Origin: Mucidula mucida
Taxonomy: Eukaryota; Basidiomycota; Agaricomycetes; Agaricales; Physalacriaceae
Assembly: GCA_015501055.1 (NCBI GenBank)
Contig: JADNYV010000015.1
Span: forward strand, 248,001-312,000
Reading direction: 5' to 3'
DNA: 64,000 bases
A model generated the notes under the pieces. The model had not been told where the DNA came from, made no database searches, and saw nothing but the letters and a program-made list of their open reading frames with translations. Shown one piece after another: positions 43,027 through 54,980 of this stretch; positions within the stretch are counted from its first letter, which is position 1, and each line of letters opens with the position of its first letter. The position numbers and the translations under genes were made by a program.

Positions 43027-43702
43027 CTCAGTTCTTCACTAGTCCCGGTATTCTCCCGTAATGTCGATAGTTGTGGCACTTTTCGTATACATATTCGGAG
43101 AGATGAGTTGGAAAATAGCATATACCTTGGAGGAGTATATACAACTATCACCACTTTCGTACCCACTCACACCGAGGTGGAGCCAGAAAAGTTGCCTTCG
43201 AAACTTTCTTACCTAACCAAGCAAGTCACCCGGCAACGTGATCTTGCCTTTTCCCTTCCTTCCTCTTGCGTGCGCAATATCTATAAATCTAAAACCACGA
43301 ACATGCCGATATAGGAATACGCTGTGCCCTATTTCACACGTATCGTCGCGGCTACAAAATACGTGACCAATTCTAATCTCATACGCGAACCTGGACGATT
43401 TCAAGTACCCGTACCCGCCGACCAGGCTGGGAGAGACTACAGTGAGTGAAGCCTGAAGGTTTCAAGTCCTTGACTTACCCATCGGGCTGAACGACGCCGT
43501 TGACGCGTCCACTCCGCTGAACGGAGGGACACCTGCGGGATGCAGGAGACCGGGGGTCCACCACTGGAATGCTGTAGCAGCTCCATTCTGCAAGAAAGGG
43601 AGAGCGAATTGAAGCGGCATTGCCCGGCGAATACCATCTTGCCGCGTATCGGCATGCCGCTTGCTCTCATTGTTATCAATCTCACCATCAACAGTCCAGC
43701 GC

Positions 43703-45204
43703 ATGTCACTGTATCCGCGAGACAGAGCTTCAGTCGCGTGCAGCAGTGAGTGTATGCTTGTCGTAGTCTACATATGTTGATCAAAAAAGCCGATAGGTCT
43801 GCCCAGCTCTGTGGAGACCGTACCGCACGAACTTGTTGAGCTTATCCTCGAATGCGTTGCATCTAGTCGGAAACCCGATGATACGGCTCTGCGAAATAAG
43901 GCTTGGACGAGCGCCAGCCAACGCGTTTCACTCCCGGCCCTCCGAGTTTCTGAATCTATCGCATCCACCTTCGAAACCAACGATAGGACTCTGCGAAATT
44001 GTGCGCTTGTATGCAGGGCATGGACGAACGTTAGCCAACGCGTTCTATTTCGCCGCGTCCGAGTTTCTGGAATCATCGAAATGGAGAGGCTTCTCTCGAG
44101 CTTCAGGTCCTCTCCCCATCTAGCAGCGTTCACCCGAGATATTACAATTACTGTCAAGGACGATCACTCGGAATACCCAAAGGAGTCGGATATATATGTG
44201 CCTTTTCTTACTGCCTTGTATCCCCTCCTCCCAAATGTCACTCGGGTGGCAGTCAGCTTTGACCGCAAAGGGTTCGGCGCGGAGTACTACGACGAGTACA
44301 ACGAGGTTAATCAGACGATCATATCATCCATCTACATATTCATTCACGTCTGTCCCGTCACTGAGCTCATACTCAGCGGTCTTTGCGAGTTCGCTGGCCT
44401 CTCGACTCTTAGTGGCTGGTTGACGAAGAGTGGTATCAAGCGTTTGACGCTTGATGAGTGGAATCCAGACCCGTACGACTACTTAAGCAGGAGTACGCTG
44501 CCAGAAGGATTCTCCTTCCTAGCTGTCGAAACCCTGCGCCTTCGTGCGCTGACGCACTTCTGGGAGGCGATCTGTGTTTGGTCATCATACCTACCAAACT
44601 TGAAGCACTTGGAGGTCTCTGCGCGGTATGGGTACACGCTCCCCTTATTGCCTACCTGGTGTAAAGCTACAGCAGAAGGCAAATTTCCAACCGTGAAACT
44701 TGAAACATTCATTTTCGAGGTTGTGAGTGACAGTACGTCGTAGTCCTGCTTGATGATCAACCATTCTAATGCTAATTAGACGAGCCGAATATCACTCATG
44801 ATTGGCCCGTGCTATCCCTATCTAACATTCATGCTCGTCGCCTCATCTTAACCATTCGGACAGATGGTATAGACTCTCCATATCCGCAAGTTAGGATAAA
44901 GACTGATGTCCTATTGGTGCGAACAATCCTGCTGTGGTGGCTGGCAACCTTTCGGGAAGCTATGGAGGTCCATTGCAGAGAATTAACGCTCACTGCCCAC
45001 CTCTTGGAGGTCGCTGAAGTTGCTGAGATATGGGGATGGCTCGATGAAGTTCTTTCCCGCCATGTTTATCGGGAGGTACAGAAAATACATTTCGAGAACT
45101 GGGAGGGGGATAGGATTACCGAGACGAATTATCCGAGGGACGCGGCGAACATTCAATTCGTTCTCCCTCGACTGGCGCAGCGTGACGTTCTCTCATTCCG
45201 CTAG
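43703..45204 (+). CDS. F-box-like protein D, internal duplication in the F-box
   Basis: Same three-exon layout as gene C: exon 1 from ATG 43703 (MSLYPRDRASVACS), intron ending GATAG at about 43798, a long exon to about 44733, an intron GTACGT...AATTAG, and a last exon to 45204. The F-box begins VPHELVELILECVASSRKPDD, then TALRNKAWTSASQR, and about 35 residues later the block recurs as RTLRNCALVCRAWTNVSQR with LFRRVRVSG. The first copy has lost NCALVCR and the FRR strand, so it looks like a partial tandem duplication in which only the second copy keeps the full motif. The C-terminal part resembles gene C (ILLWWLATFREAMEVH, HFENWEGDRI) but is clearly diverged. It lies just inside the left arm, in the spacer. 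Confidence 0.78.
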
Positions 45205-45485
45205 TCCTCACGTGTGAAGACCGGTGTCGTTGTGAAGGTGTCTTGCAGTGGAACTGGGATCTTCTTCGCCAGTCGTCTCTTTGGGTGGCGATACTAATAC
45301 TATGCATCTTCCATACATACAGGGAGATAGGTTGTCAAATTGCATGCAACGCGTCGTTGAGTAGTTTCCATATTTAGTCTTTGCGATCGCCCAAAATGGC
45401 GAGATCGGCGTGAGTCCTGGAGGTCACGACTACGCGTTGCTGCGGACGTCACCACTTATGCAGCTACCATAACATACCCTCGTCG

Positions 45486-46925
45486 ATGTTGCCAACAGCG
45501 CTCACGAACCTTGTCTTCGCCTTGCTTAACGTCTTCACACCGTCGCCGCCGCCGAGCAGCCAACCATCCCTGCACTTTGAGCTGCGCCATTTACATGCAG
45601 TCTCCACGAACTCGCGGGTTGTGTTCTCCGACTACAAGCCCCAGCTGAACTACAGTAGATCGCGATTAGGCGATGGGGATTATGACACCTCATACAGCGT
45701 AGCGACGAGACGCATACATGCCCATCGACCGCCGTCCTTTAATGCATTTTCCAATGCGAGATTGCGCTCCTTGCGGTTCGGACAGAGCGAGAGCCTGGAC
45801 TGGGAAGAGGACGAGGTGCTAGGACCCGATGTGGAGAACAGAGAGGTGCTGCTTACGCTGGCTAAGATGTCCAACAACGCATATCTCGAGCCTGACGAGA
45901 ATGGCTGGTATGATCTTGGTGGTAATTGGTCGTCGGTGCGCCTTTCTCTGATACTCCAGTCTACAACTCAGACAGTCGATAGACATACCCTTTTGGCTGG
46001 GAACCGGATTCCGACGGCTTCAGAGGCCAAGTGTTTGCTACGCCTGATAACAAGACGGTCGTTCTCAGCATCAAGGGCACGTCGGCAGGCGTCTTTGGAG
46101 GTGGAGGTCCGACAGTCAAGAAAGACAAACTCAACGACAACTTGCTTTTCAGCTGCTGCTGTGCTCGCGTAGATTGGACATGGACGACGGTCTGTGGGTG
46201 TTATAGGGGCGGATGGAAGTGCGACCAGGATTGCTTAGAGACTGCATTGATTGAAGACAGCCTATTTTATCCTATTGGAACGGTCAGCACCCCCTTGCAT
46301 CGATCCCGATCCATCCTGACGATCCGTAGAACCTTTATAATAACTTGACATATATGTATCCGGAATCCAACATCTGGGTTATCGGCCATTCGCTTGGGGG
46401 TGCCTTGGCTAGTCTTGTAGGAGTAACTTTTGGAGCTCCAGTGGTGGCCTTCGAAGCACCCGGCGAGAGGTTGGCTGCTAGACGTTTGCATCTACCGTCA
46501 CCCCCTTCAACTCAACACATAACCCACGTGTACCATACGGCCGATCCTATAGCAATGGGAGCTTGCAATGGCGTATTATCATCCTGTGCTCTTGGTGGGT
46601 ACGCGATGGAATCACGGTCAGTCTAAAGTTATGGCGGTATTCCATACTCATTAGTTCAAAAGGTGCCATTTAGGTAAATCAATCGTGTACGATACGGTTT
46701 CGAACCTCTCTTGGTCGGTTGACATTCGTACCCATCCAATAGTCACCATTATAGAGAAGGTCTTGTCGGACCCATGGCCACCAAGCCTTGAGGAAGGCAG
46801 AGAAGCTCCCAAGGCTGCTTTTGAGGATGATTGTGTGGTAAGTACGATGCGGTAATACCATAACTAACGCTAACGGTTATGCACAGGAGTGCTATAGCTG
46901 GGAATTCGGCGACTTTCCGAGCTAG
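45486..46925 (+). CDS. ATG15: Atg15, autophagic-body lipase
   Basis: Vacuolar phospholipase/lipase that breaks down autophagic bodies; a class 3 lipase anchored by one N-terminal membrane segment. ATG 45486 starts MLPTALTNLVFALLNVF, the signal-anchor. Next come LHFELRHLHAVSTNSRVVFS and LLTLAKMSNNAYLEP, typical of Atg15. Following exons: VVLSIKGTSAGVFGGGGPTV, a Cys-rich stretch, then the nucleophile elbow VIGHSLGGALASLVGVTFG, VVAFEAPGERLAARRLHLP, HVYHTADPIAMGACNG, and GKSIVYDTVSNLSWSVDIR. The C-terminus is ECYSWEFGDFPS. Ser of GHSLGG, Asp of HTADPIA and a His in DIRTHPI are candidate catalytic residues. About five short introns are needed, including one near 45950-46010 and one near 46280-46343. 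No frame break was seen. It lies in the spacer of the inverted duplication. Confidence 0.9.
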
Positions 46926-47160
46926 ATAAATTACAATGACGAACTCGTTTCGTTTCCATGAATATAGGCGATTGAAACAACGTATACCAGCATTCCGACG
47001 GCATTTCCGAAGCGTCCTAGATGACAATTCATCATTACGTAGGTGCCCCACACGAAATGCCATCCAATCAAATGCGTTTGTTGGACCTTTTCGTCATTTG
47101 CCGATTCATTCGCGGTATTTACTTACGAATACCGCTGGCACGGAATGAACCTTGAGATGG

Positions 47161-47168
47161 TATAAAAG
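47161..47168 (+). promoter_or_regulatory. TATA box of the NmrA-like gene
   Basis: TATAAAAG 57 bp upstream of ATG 47218; the spacing leaves about 25 nt of leader. Confidence 0.6.
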
Positions 47169-47217
47169 GAAAGCAGAACTCATGTTCATTTCCACAACTA
47201 CATTGTCATGTCTTCTA

Positions 47218-48561
47218 CCACCAAAGTTCTTCTACTAGGCGCCACAGGTAAGAACGAATGCCGAGCTTCTGTTGTTGGCTAAACATATTGTCTTGCAGGC
47301 TACATTGGCGGGAGTGTTCTACTTCGTGCTCTTGAGCGCCCTGGTCTTAAAGTCACCGCTCTTGTCCGCAGTGCAGACAAGGCTCAGAAACTGAAAACCA
47401 TCATTCACGACGTGAATTTTGTCGAAGGGGTGCCCACTGACGCTGGTCTCTTGAACGACCTTATCAAAGATACGGATGTGATCATTGACGCTGTGAGCCT
47501 CGCTCTCAATTTCCATCTTGCATATTCTTACGATATTACTAGTACAGCAGCGATGATATGGTCGGCACAGCTAACCTGCTAGCGGGTTGCATAGCCAAAT
47601 ATCAAGCGACTGGGACAAAGACCGAAGTCATTCACGCCGTGAGCACTGCAGTATTAGCTGGCGGCAACTGGAAACCGACCTTCTATAGTCTGGCGTAGGG
47701 ATCCTTGCCGACGACGCCAGAGGAATGGATATCCCGAGCAAAGTGTATGATGACGCTGATGCAGAGGAAATGGCCAGGATCCCTGAGGAGCGCCTTCATC
47801 GCAACGTTGATCTCGAGTTCCTGAAGGCCGACGCTGAAGGTTGGTGGTTCATACAGTCTTTGGACGTCCTGACCCGTTGTGTATAGGATACATCACCCTA
47901 TACCTTGTCATTCCCGCCGCTGTCTTTGGCGATGTATCCAACGCACTCGTCGATGCCGGTATACAGAAAGTTAACAATGCGGTGGTGTTCACTATTTCTC
48001 TAAGGCCCCTGTGTTCACCTTCAAAGGTGTCGTCGCCACGATCGGTGAAGGAGAAAACCACTGGTCAATCATCCACATTGACGATCGTACGTCCTTGGTC
48101 GTTGCGCGATAACAACGCAAACCTGAATATTCTGCTTACAGTGACCGACTTGGTTATGATCATCGTCGACAAGGTTGTCAAGAAGGAGAACGTCCCTCGG
48201 GAAGGCAGGCTACTATTTTGCAGAAAATGGTGAAATCGTCATGCACCGTGTGACCGGAGATCGCTTCACGGACGTACAAGACCATTCGCGGCGAGGATGT
48301 ACAGAAGATCGAGAAGCGACCGCTTACCAAGGCTGAGTTGGATATATTCTTCCCTGGGGAGACGGTGAGTCCCTATCATATCAGTCTTTTGAGTGCTATA
48401 TTGATGTGATGGACAAGGCGGCGTATATCCCTGGACTGAGTGCCAACACCCGCTGTGTGGGAACTAGAGGGAGGAAGTTGGGGTGGGCCCCTACCAAAGG
48501 TGTTGAAGCGCTGGAGAAATGGGTCGAAGAAACATCTCGTGCTATAGTTCTCTCTCAGTAA
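47218..48561 (+). pseudogene. NmrA-like NAD(P)-binding protein, frameshifted
   Basis: Atypical short-chain dehydrogenase family used in fungi as redox sensors or reductases. Start MSSTTKVLLLGAT joins through a short intron to GYIGGSVLLRALERPG, completing the GxxGxxG dinucleotide-binding motif. Further exons: VNFVEGVPTDAGLLNDLIKD, SSDDMVGTANLLAGC, SGVGILADDARGMDIP, YDDADAEEMARIPEERLHRN, GYITLYLVIPAAVFG, and VTDLVMIIVDKVVKK. After NVPREG the expected YYFAENGEIV is out of frame because of four extra bases near 48210, and a second shift precedes TIRGEDVQKIEKRPLTKAEL. The end (LGWAPTKGVEALEKWVEE) matches the family C-terminus. Two breaks in conserved sequence make a recent pseudogene likely, unless they are sequence errors. 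Confidence 0.7.
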
Positions 48562-48892
48562 TGTGTTACATTGAGGCGTTATATGTTATAATTTCGTGTT
48601 TGCCTTCGGGCTCAAACAAATTTCAAGCGATCTTAAGACTCATTTCGATTGCTGCGCGCCTCGCCGTCGCTACCGCAGGAGCACAATGTCTTCTCGGAGG
48701 CGATGCCGGTTCTGGTGTGGGCTGTTTGGGCGAATACGCTTGCACTGGGGTTTCATTGTCTGGTGATTTTTTTTCTGTCGAGCAGTGGTGCCATCAAGAA
48801 AGCGATAGGAAAGATGCGAATTGGTGAGTGGGGCGAGTGGCGTATTCCGAGTCGATGATAGTAGCCCTTCCTCTTCTCTGGTGATGCTGCTC
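48562..48892. other. intergenic, convergent gene ends
   Basis: Nothing supported between the NmrA-like stop and the stop of the zinc-cluster-like gene. Confidence 0.45.
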
Positions 48893-51263
48893 CTACCCAT
48901 ATCCGGTGTTAGACTCTGAGTCTATGTCACCGTCGTCCACATTGGCATGGGGGTCTCCATTGAAAGACTCGGCATCGTCGGTCACCTCGTCCTCCATGCC
49001 GCTAAGCAGCAACACGAACACCTAGACAGAACCCCGAATTGGCTTAACATCAATATGGCAAACCCCAGGACGCTTACCTCTTCCTCTTCCTTATACTTCT
49101 TTCTCTCCTCGTACCACTCATCACTCCCAAAATGTGGCCTTCTATATCCTTTCGAATTCCGACTCAACAAATCCGACCTAACTACATGCCCTTCTAATTA
49201 TATCTACCCGTTAGTCAAAGGAAACAAAGAATCGCGAGCAACATACCAACATTCCACAAGGACTTTGCCTGCGGTTCCCTTACAACACTATACAACGCTT
49301 CGTCGTCCAACTCTTCCCAGAATTCGAACGTCTGAATGCTGGCAGAAGACGTTGACTGTGCCACTACCTCCGTTCTCGCTTTCTTAGCCAGCTTCAAGCC
49401 CTCCCGTTCGACACGCTTCCTCTTCTTATTGCCCACCAAATCCACATTACCATGCTCATCATCGACCGCGCTTACTACTTTTCCCTTGCCTTTGTTCACG
49501 CCAGGTGCTGGGCTATAGGCATTAACTAGATCACAAGTGAGGAAGTGTTCGTCCTCGATATCGAGTTCAGGATTACCGTGGATATTACGCTCCTCTGCTA
49601 CCTCTGGTGCAGATGACGTATCGACAACGCAGCACCTTTTTTGGTGGACACATCGGTCGCAAGATTTTGGCTGCGGGCCTCGCTTCTTTTTCGAACCCGC
49701 CTTCGCCACAGTTACATTCGTCCACGTACACCGCGCTCCAGCTGCTATGCAGCGATTACAAGGTGAATCGAGTGGTTCAGGCGCGGATGTAGGATCAATT
49801 AAGGCATTCTGAGGCGCCGAGGCATCTGAAGGCGGGCGGGGGCGGGGTGGAGAGGCTGTTCTCACACGTCTGTGTGGCGGCACGGGGATGACAACCTCCA
49901 CGCTTCGCTTCCTAGTTTTGGGATGTTGAGTCATAAGGGGATTAGCAGGAGGTTTAGTGGTTGACGCCGGATTCCCAGCTTTGCTCGTAGACGGACCAGC
50001 ACATCCCCTTGCTCTATGCACCCCCCTATCCGTTTCGTAGAACTCGTACCCCATTGTCTTTGACTGCCGCTCTTCATTATCCACAAACTTCGTTGCACGC
50101 TGCGGGTGCAAATACGATGAGGAGGTACAGTGCGCGTCAGGTAGGAAAGACGGCTGCTGGTGTGCAGAAGTTGATGACCGTTGCTCAGCGGTAGAAGATG
50201 AAACACGCGGAAGAGAACACGAGTATCGCGGATCCGGCAGGACTAAAGGCATAGACCCCAAACTCTCCTGATTCCGATATGAATATGTTTTTCTCTCTGC
50301 TTTGCTCAGCCGCGGAACCAGCACGTGCACTTGAGGAACCTGCTTGTTTTCCTCCCCTTTCTCCTCCATTGTCTGTGCTTCATCCGCTATGGTAGTATCG
50401 GCCTCGTGCTCCATTTCCACGCACCGCGCGATGGGCTCTGGAGACGACAACGGCGAAAGCGGTGAACTTGGCGGGGTAAATAGCGACACCTCACGTCCTT
50501 CACGTGGCGTAAACCGTGAGTCCGCGTAATCCTTGCCACGACGCCAGGGCCCGACGTCTGAAGGTCGCGTAGGTGTACTGCTTCCACTATGACCTCCTAC
50601 TTCTGGGACTCGTGCTCCTGGCAAAGGCAGACGTGGACGTCCATGAGAAGGCGTAGTGGAAGGTCCAGCATTGGCGGATCTCCATTGTGGCGACATAGAA
50701 ATAGGTCCAGCCGACGACGTATCGGAGAATGCTGTTTCTGTCGACGGAGATACTTTTCCATCGTGTCCAATGAGCTACGAAACCAATCAGCAAATTGATT
50801 GACAAACGAACCAAGAACTTGCATCTTTGAACGTGTGAGTTCCCGAGCGATCCAACTCGATCGGTCCTTGAATGAACTTGTTGAGCTTTGGTAACGTCTT
50901 GACTCTCCTATTGGCGGGCTCAAGTTTCAACTCAAGTGTTGAAGCCTGAACGAACAGGATTCAGAACCGGATGCACATACCTATAAACCGCAAGGCACGT
51001 ACCTGGTGCTTCTCTGAAATTTGGTTGGCACTACCTGGCCACTGGTCAGGTACATTGGTCGACGAAGAATCTGCCCATCTTTCCCAATCAACTCTAGGTT
51101 CTTGGAGGACCAAAGGCGAAGGATGCGGTGGAGGTTCTTGAGATGAGAGACGTAAGGCAAGCGGTGGTCCAATAGGCGGCAAGCAATTCATGACACGACG
51201 ATGTAAGCGCTTCGCGGGATCTGCTCGTCGTCCAGTCGACGGCGGGTACTTGAAATCGTCCAT
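48893..51263 (-). CDS. zinc-cluster-like nuclear protein with long Cys spacer
   Basis: Multi-exon gene, start at ATG 51263 (MDDFKYPPSTGRRADPAKR). Exon 1 ends EKHQ at a GTACGT donor; a second exon begins STLELKLEPANRRVK; the main exon (about 50780-49230) encodes a long Ser/Pro-rich region and two Cys clusters, CNRCIAAGARC and CDRCVHQKRCC, each C-x2-C-x6-C, separated by about 23 residues. The spacing resembles a Zn2Cys6 cluster with an extended linker, seen in some mushroom-fungal proteins. Basic stretches (KKKRGP; NKKRKRVERE) suggest a nuclear location. The C-terminal exons give PHFGSDEWYEERKKYKEEEE and an acidic tail with GDIDSESNTGYG ending at 48893. The intron near 50770-50830 is uncertain. 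The first codons lie inside the right arm of the inverted duplication; the left arm holds a dead copy of them, with ATG changed to CTG at 43391. Confidence 0.68.
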
Positions 51264-51595
51264 ATTCACATACGAGATTATAACTGGTCACGTTGTTCGT
51301 AGGCGCCACGATGCGCGTGAAATAGGGCACCGTGTATTCCTATACCGGCATGTTCGTGGTGTTAGATTTATAGATATTGCGCATGCAAGAAGCGCATGAC
51401 GGACTCGGAGGAAGGAAGGGAAAAGGCAAGATCACTATGCCGGTGACTTGCTTGGTTAGGTGGGAAAAATTCGAAGGCAACTTTTCTGGCTCCAAGGTAT
51501 ATGCTATTTTCCAACTCATCTCTCCGAATATGTCTACAAAATGTGCCACGACTATCGACATTACGGGAGAATACCGGGACTAGTGAAGACCCGAG

Positions 51596-53002
51596 TCACC
51601 ACTCGAAGTCGAAAACGTGACGTTGCGCAAGTTGAGGGAGAACGGATAGAATGTTCCCCGCCATATCCGAGTCACTCGTCACGTCAATCCTATCCCCCTC
51701 CCAGTTCTCAAAGTGTATCTCATCGACGTCCCCATAGACATCACTGGAAAGAACTTCGTCGAGCAAGCCCCATACCTCAGCAACTTCTGTGACGTCCAAA
51801 AGGTGGACAGTAAGCGTTAGCTCATCGAAATGGACTTCTGTAGCCTCCCTAAAGTTCTTCAGCCACCACAGTAGGATTGTTCGCACCGATAGAACAGGGT
51901 CGCCACCCGTTGCTTTGTCAAAGTATCCTGAGTAGTATGGATCTCTGATTTTAGCTTCCCGGATGGTTAGGAAGAGGTGACGGGAATGAATATAATCCAT
52001 GAACAAGCTGGGCCAAGGAAACTCAGGATTCCTATCCGGCCGGTCTAGATATCTTCAGCGATTGATCATCAAATAATGCTAGTACGACGTACATGAACTC
52101 ACAACCTCGAACGTCAATGATTCAAGTTCCACGCTTGGGAAATAGTCTTCCTCCAAGATGTCGGGCCATGCAGAGAAGTCGGAGAGCACAGACTCCCACA
52201 CAGAGACCTCAAGGTGCTTCAAGTTCGGCAGGAATGATGTCCACTCAAAGACCTCCCCCCATAACTGCTGGAGCGCACTGAGGCGCAAGAATTCGATACA
52301 TGGGAAGGGGAGAGTCTCTGTCACTTGATGTTCCCGCTGTGCATCCCATTCATGAAAAGTTAAGCGCTTGATCCCACTATCCTGAAGCAATTTACAGAGG
52401 GTTGCGACGGAGGCTAATTCGCAAGGACCACTGAGTACGAGCTCGGTGACCGGAGAGGTATGAATGAATTTATACATGAATGCAAGGAATGCCTGATTGA
52501 CCTCGTGGTTTTCCTCGTCGTCGTTCCATAAGTCGGGGCCAAAGCTGGCTTCCACCCCAGTGGCATTGGTGAGGAGGGGAGACAGAGCCTCAAGACAAGC
52601 TATGTAGATATCCGTTGGATATTCTTCGTATATCGAGTTCCTTGCAGCGAGTCGGATAGTGATATTTCGTGTGAACGCTGCAAGATGGGGAAAGGATCTG
52701 AAGTGCGAGAGCAGCCCGCTCATATCTGTATAACCATAAACGCGGACGCGACGAAACAGCACGCGTTGGCTGGAGCGCGTCCACGCTCTGCATACAAGCG
52801 CGCAACTTCGCAGAGTCGTGTCATTGGATCCACAAGTCGATGCAAGACATTCGAGGATGAGGTCGACAAGTTCCTGCGGTACGGTCACTAGAGAGCTTCG
52901 TAGACCTATCGGCGTTTACGATCAACGTTAGTTGGGAAAGGCGAGTCTAGACTCACTGCTGTATGCAAACATAGTTCTCTCGTCTCTAGTATAGAGTGAC
53001 AT
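51596..53002 (-). CDS. F-box-like protein E (right arm)
   Basis: Mirror copy of gene C with the same three exons; start at ATG 53002 and stop at 51596. Only a few residues differ: LTNATGV for LINATGV, FMYKFIH for FMYTFIH, LCKLLQ for LCNLLQ, VDEIHFEN for VEGIHFEN, one Glu fewer in EEDYFPS, and an earlier end at FDFEW. The reading frame is intact, so both copies may be expressed. The Met codon in the linker after intron 2 is changed to Arg (PDRNPEF). Both copies are transcribed towards the spacer. Presumed SCF receptor as for the paralogues. Confidence 0.8.
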
Positions 53003-54263
53003 GTCGATGGTGGAAGTGATAACAATAGATCAGAAGATGGTATTTGCCGCGAAATGCCTCGGATTCACTCGCACATGTAGGTCCTTCCAGGTACCGTTCG
53101 GTGGTGCAAATGGACGATGAGTGGGGAACTTATTATGCTAGTTCTCTGGTTCGTAGGTGGTATAAGTACTGCAAGTCTGTAAGTACGAGGGACCTAAGTA
53201 GAAAAGGGTCGGTATAACAATGAGACAGGACAATGAGTGTGCTAGAAAAGGAACAAGACAATAGGAAAGACGTTCTGCGCGTGACAATAAGGGATGGTCC
53301 GAGCTTGTGCCACACTCAGGCCAAGGTAATCCTGCACATATGCCAGAAGTTGAACGTTGTGTGCACTGTGTATGTTGGCATCATCGCCATGGGGGATAAA
53401 TCTCAAAGCAGATGACGACCAACGGAAGGGGGACTGGTATTTGGGCGTTCTGGACCTCGAGAGCCTGCAGTCAAGTAGGTCGACTCGAGTACAGTTGGTA
53501 GTGGGGCGTAGCACAGTCACAAACTCCATTTATTTGCCATCAGCGTTGAGAAATCGGCGCACTGTGAAGCGGAACATGAACCCGGAGGCACTATACAGTC
53601 ATACGTGTCGCCTCGATGAACGTAATAAACGCCGTGGCATGCTTGAAACTGTGGCGGGGGAACTTCAGTGGATTGATGGATGTTGCTTAGACATGTGTCA
53701 TCTAGATGATATAGACGTTTGAACAATAGAACTTCCAGAGCTGGGAGACGATTAGTGATGTGCACATCCTATCAGGAAACTCTGACTTCGAGTTACGGGA
53801 CATCTAGAGATGCGTCGATGATAGATCGTTAGACTTGGGAGAAGCACACCATGATCCACGAGGAGAGACTTTCGCAGACTTCCAAGGATTAGAACGGGGA
53901 AACGGAGATGTCTGAATTGTGGCGCGATCACGTGCTCTCCTTAATCCCGTTTTGGACGTCCGTTCCTTTTTGTTTTGAGGCGCGGGAATGGAAGATTCGA
54001 GTCAATGATCACCCTAGTGCTATCAGATCCCTGTTATCGCTTTCTACAAGTCTCATGAAAGCAACAGCACGCAACTTTGTCTTTGGCAGGCGATGTAGGA
54101 CAATGAGACGGCCAAATATCCTTGCGCGCATGCCCTATCGAGCAACGGCATACACACGACGGTCCCCACCTTTGTCTGCCGGCTCCTTTCCATTGTTCGC
54201 CGAGCCTGAACAATGCAGATATCTCCATTCTGAGAACAACAAACACTGCCACCATCAAAACCA
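53003..54263. other. right-arm stretch without a supported gene
   Basis: Mirror of 40347-41606; no domain or splice support. Confidence 0.4.
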
Positions 54264-54272
54264 TATATAAAG
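54264..54272 (+). promoter_or_regulatory. TATA box, right arm
   Basis: TATATAAAG, mirror of 40346-40338. Confidence 0.5.
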
Positions 54273-54318
54273 CCTCCTACGCTGTTTTTTCTTCTTCGTT
54301 TCCGCCCTTGTTGACCTG

Positions 54319-54980
54319 GTGTTTTCCGCTCCGGATCGTCTGGGCTCCCTTCCGGTACTCACCCAGGATCTCCTGCCAGCCACTTGGGCTCTGCACGCGC
54401 CTCGCATCTGCCCGGGAACGTCGAGGGACAGTCTCATAGGCTTGCCCGTTGCTTCGCGCATGACAGAGCCCAGCCTCAATGTATCGATTGTAGTCCTAGG
54501 CAATGCGTCGTCGATGCTGGCTGCGGACCCGCCCGTGGGGTCTCACCGCCAGGTAGCGTGTGCGCTTCCTTGAGCGTTACTTGCGCCTTCGGGAATAAGG
54601 CTACGCCTCCCGTTGCCAGTACTGTAGCAGCAGGCCTCGGTCTGTGTGCCAGTGCGGTGCAAAGCTCATTTTCTCCGTTCTCTTCAACCGGGCGACAAGG
54701 CAACGAAGGTGAGTCGATGTCTCCGATGCCACTCTCACTGCTGAAGACTTCCTACAGGAACAGTATCAGTACCTTGTATCACAGCACCTGTATCCCGCCA
54801 CATTTTGAACAGAGACAACCCCCGCTTCGGCGACCGCTGTCATGGCTTTTGTTCTCAGTACGTCGCCACATTTTGCAGATCCACAATTCGCTGATCTCAC
54901 TATTTATAGGTAGACCGGCTTTGAAAGGCGCTATGGGATCGGGAAGCGTCAAGAGCCTTCAAAGTGCGAGTCCAAGGTAG
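54319..54980 (+). pseudogene. orphan ORF, right-arm copy with frameshift
   Basis: Same sequence as the 220-codon ORF of the left arm, but one G is missing at about 54526 (CTGCGGACC against CTGCGGGACC), which ends the first frame at about 54573 and leaves the second half in another frame. Either a pseudogene of an unknown gene or evidence that the left frame is not translated. Confidence 0.4.

Larger units (their letters stand above)
39500..43425. repeat. inverted duplication, left arm (about 3.9 kb)
   Basis: Reverse-complement match to about 51225-55101. Shared content: orphan ORF with TATA box, non-coding middle, F-box gene, and the upstream region plus first codons of the zinc-cluster gene. 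Differences are scattered substitutions and small indels; the largest seen is about 47 bp present at 43130-43176 and absent in the right arm. Ends are approximate. Confidence 0.9.
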
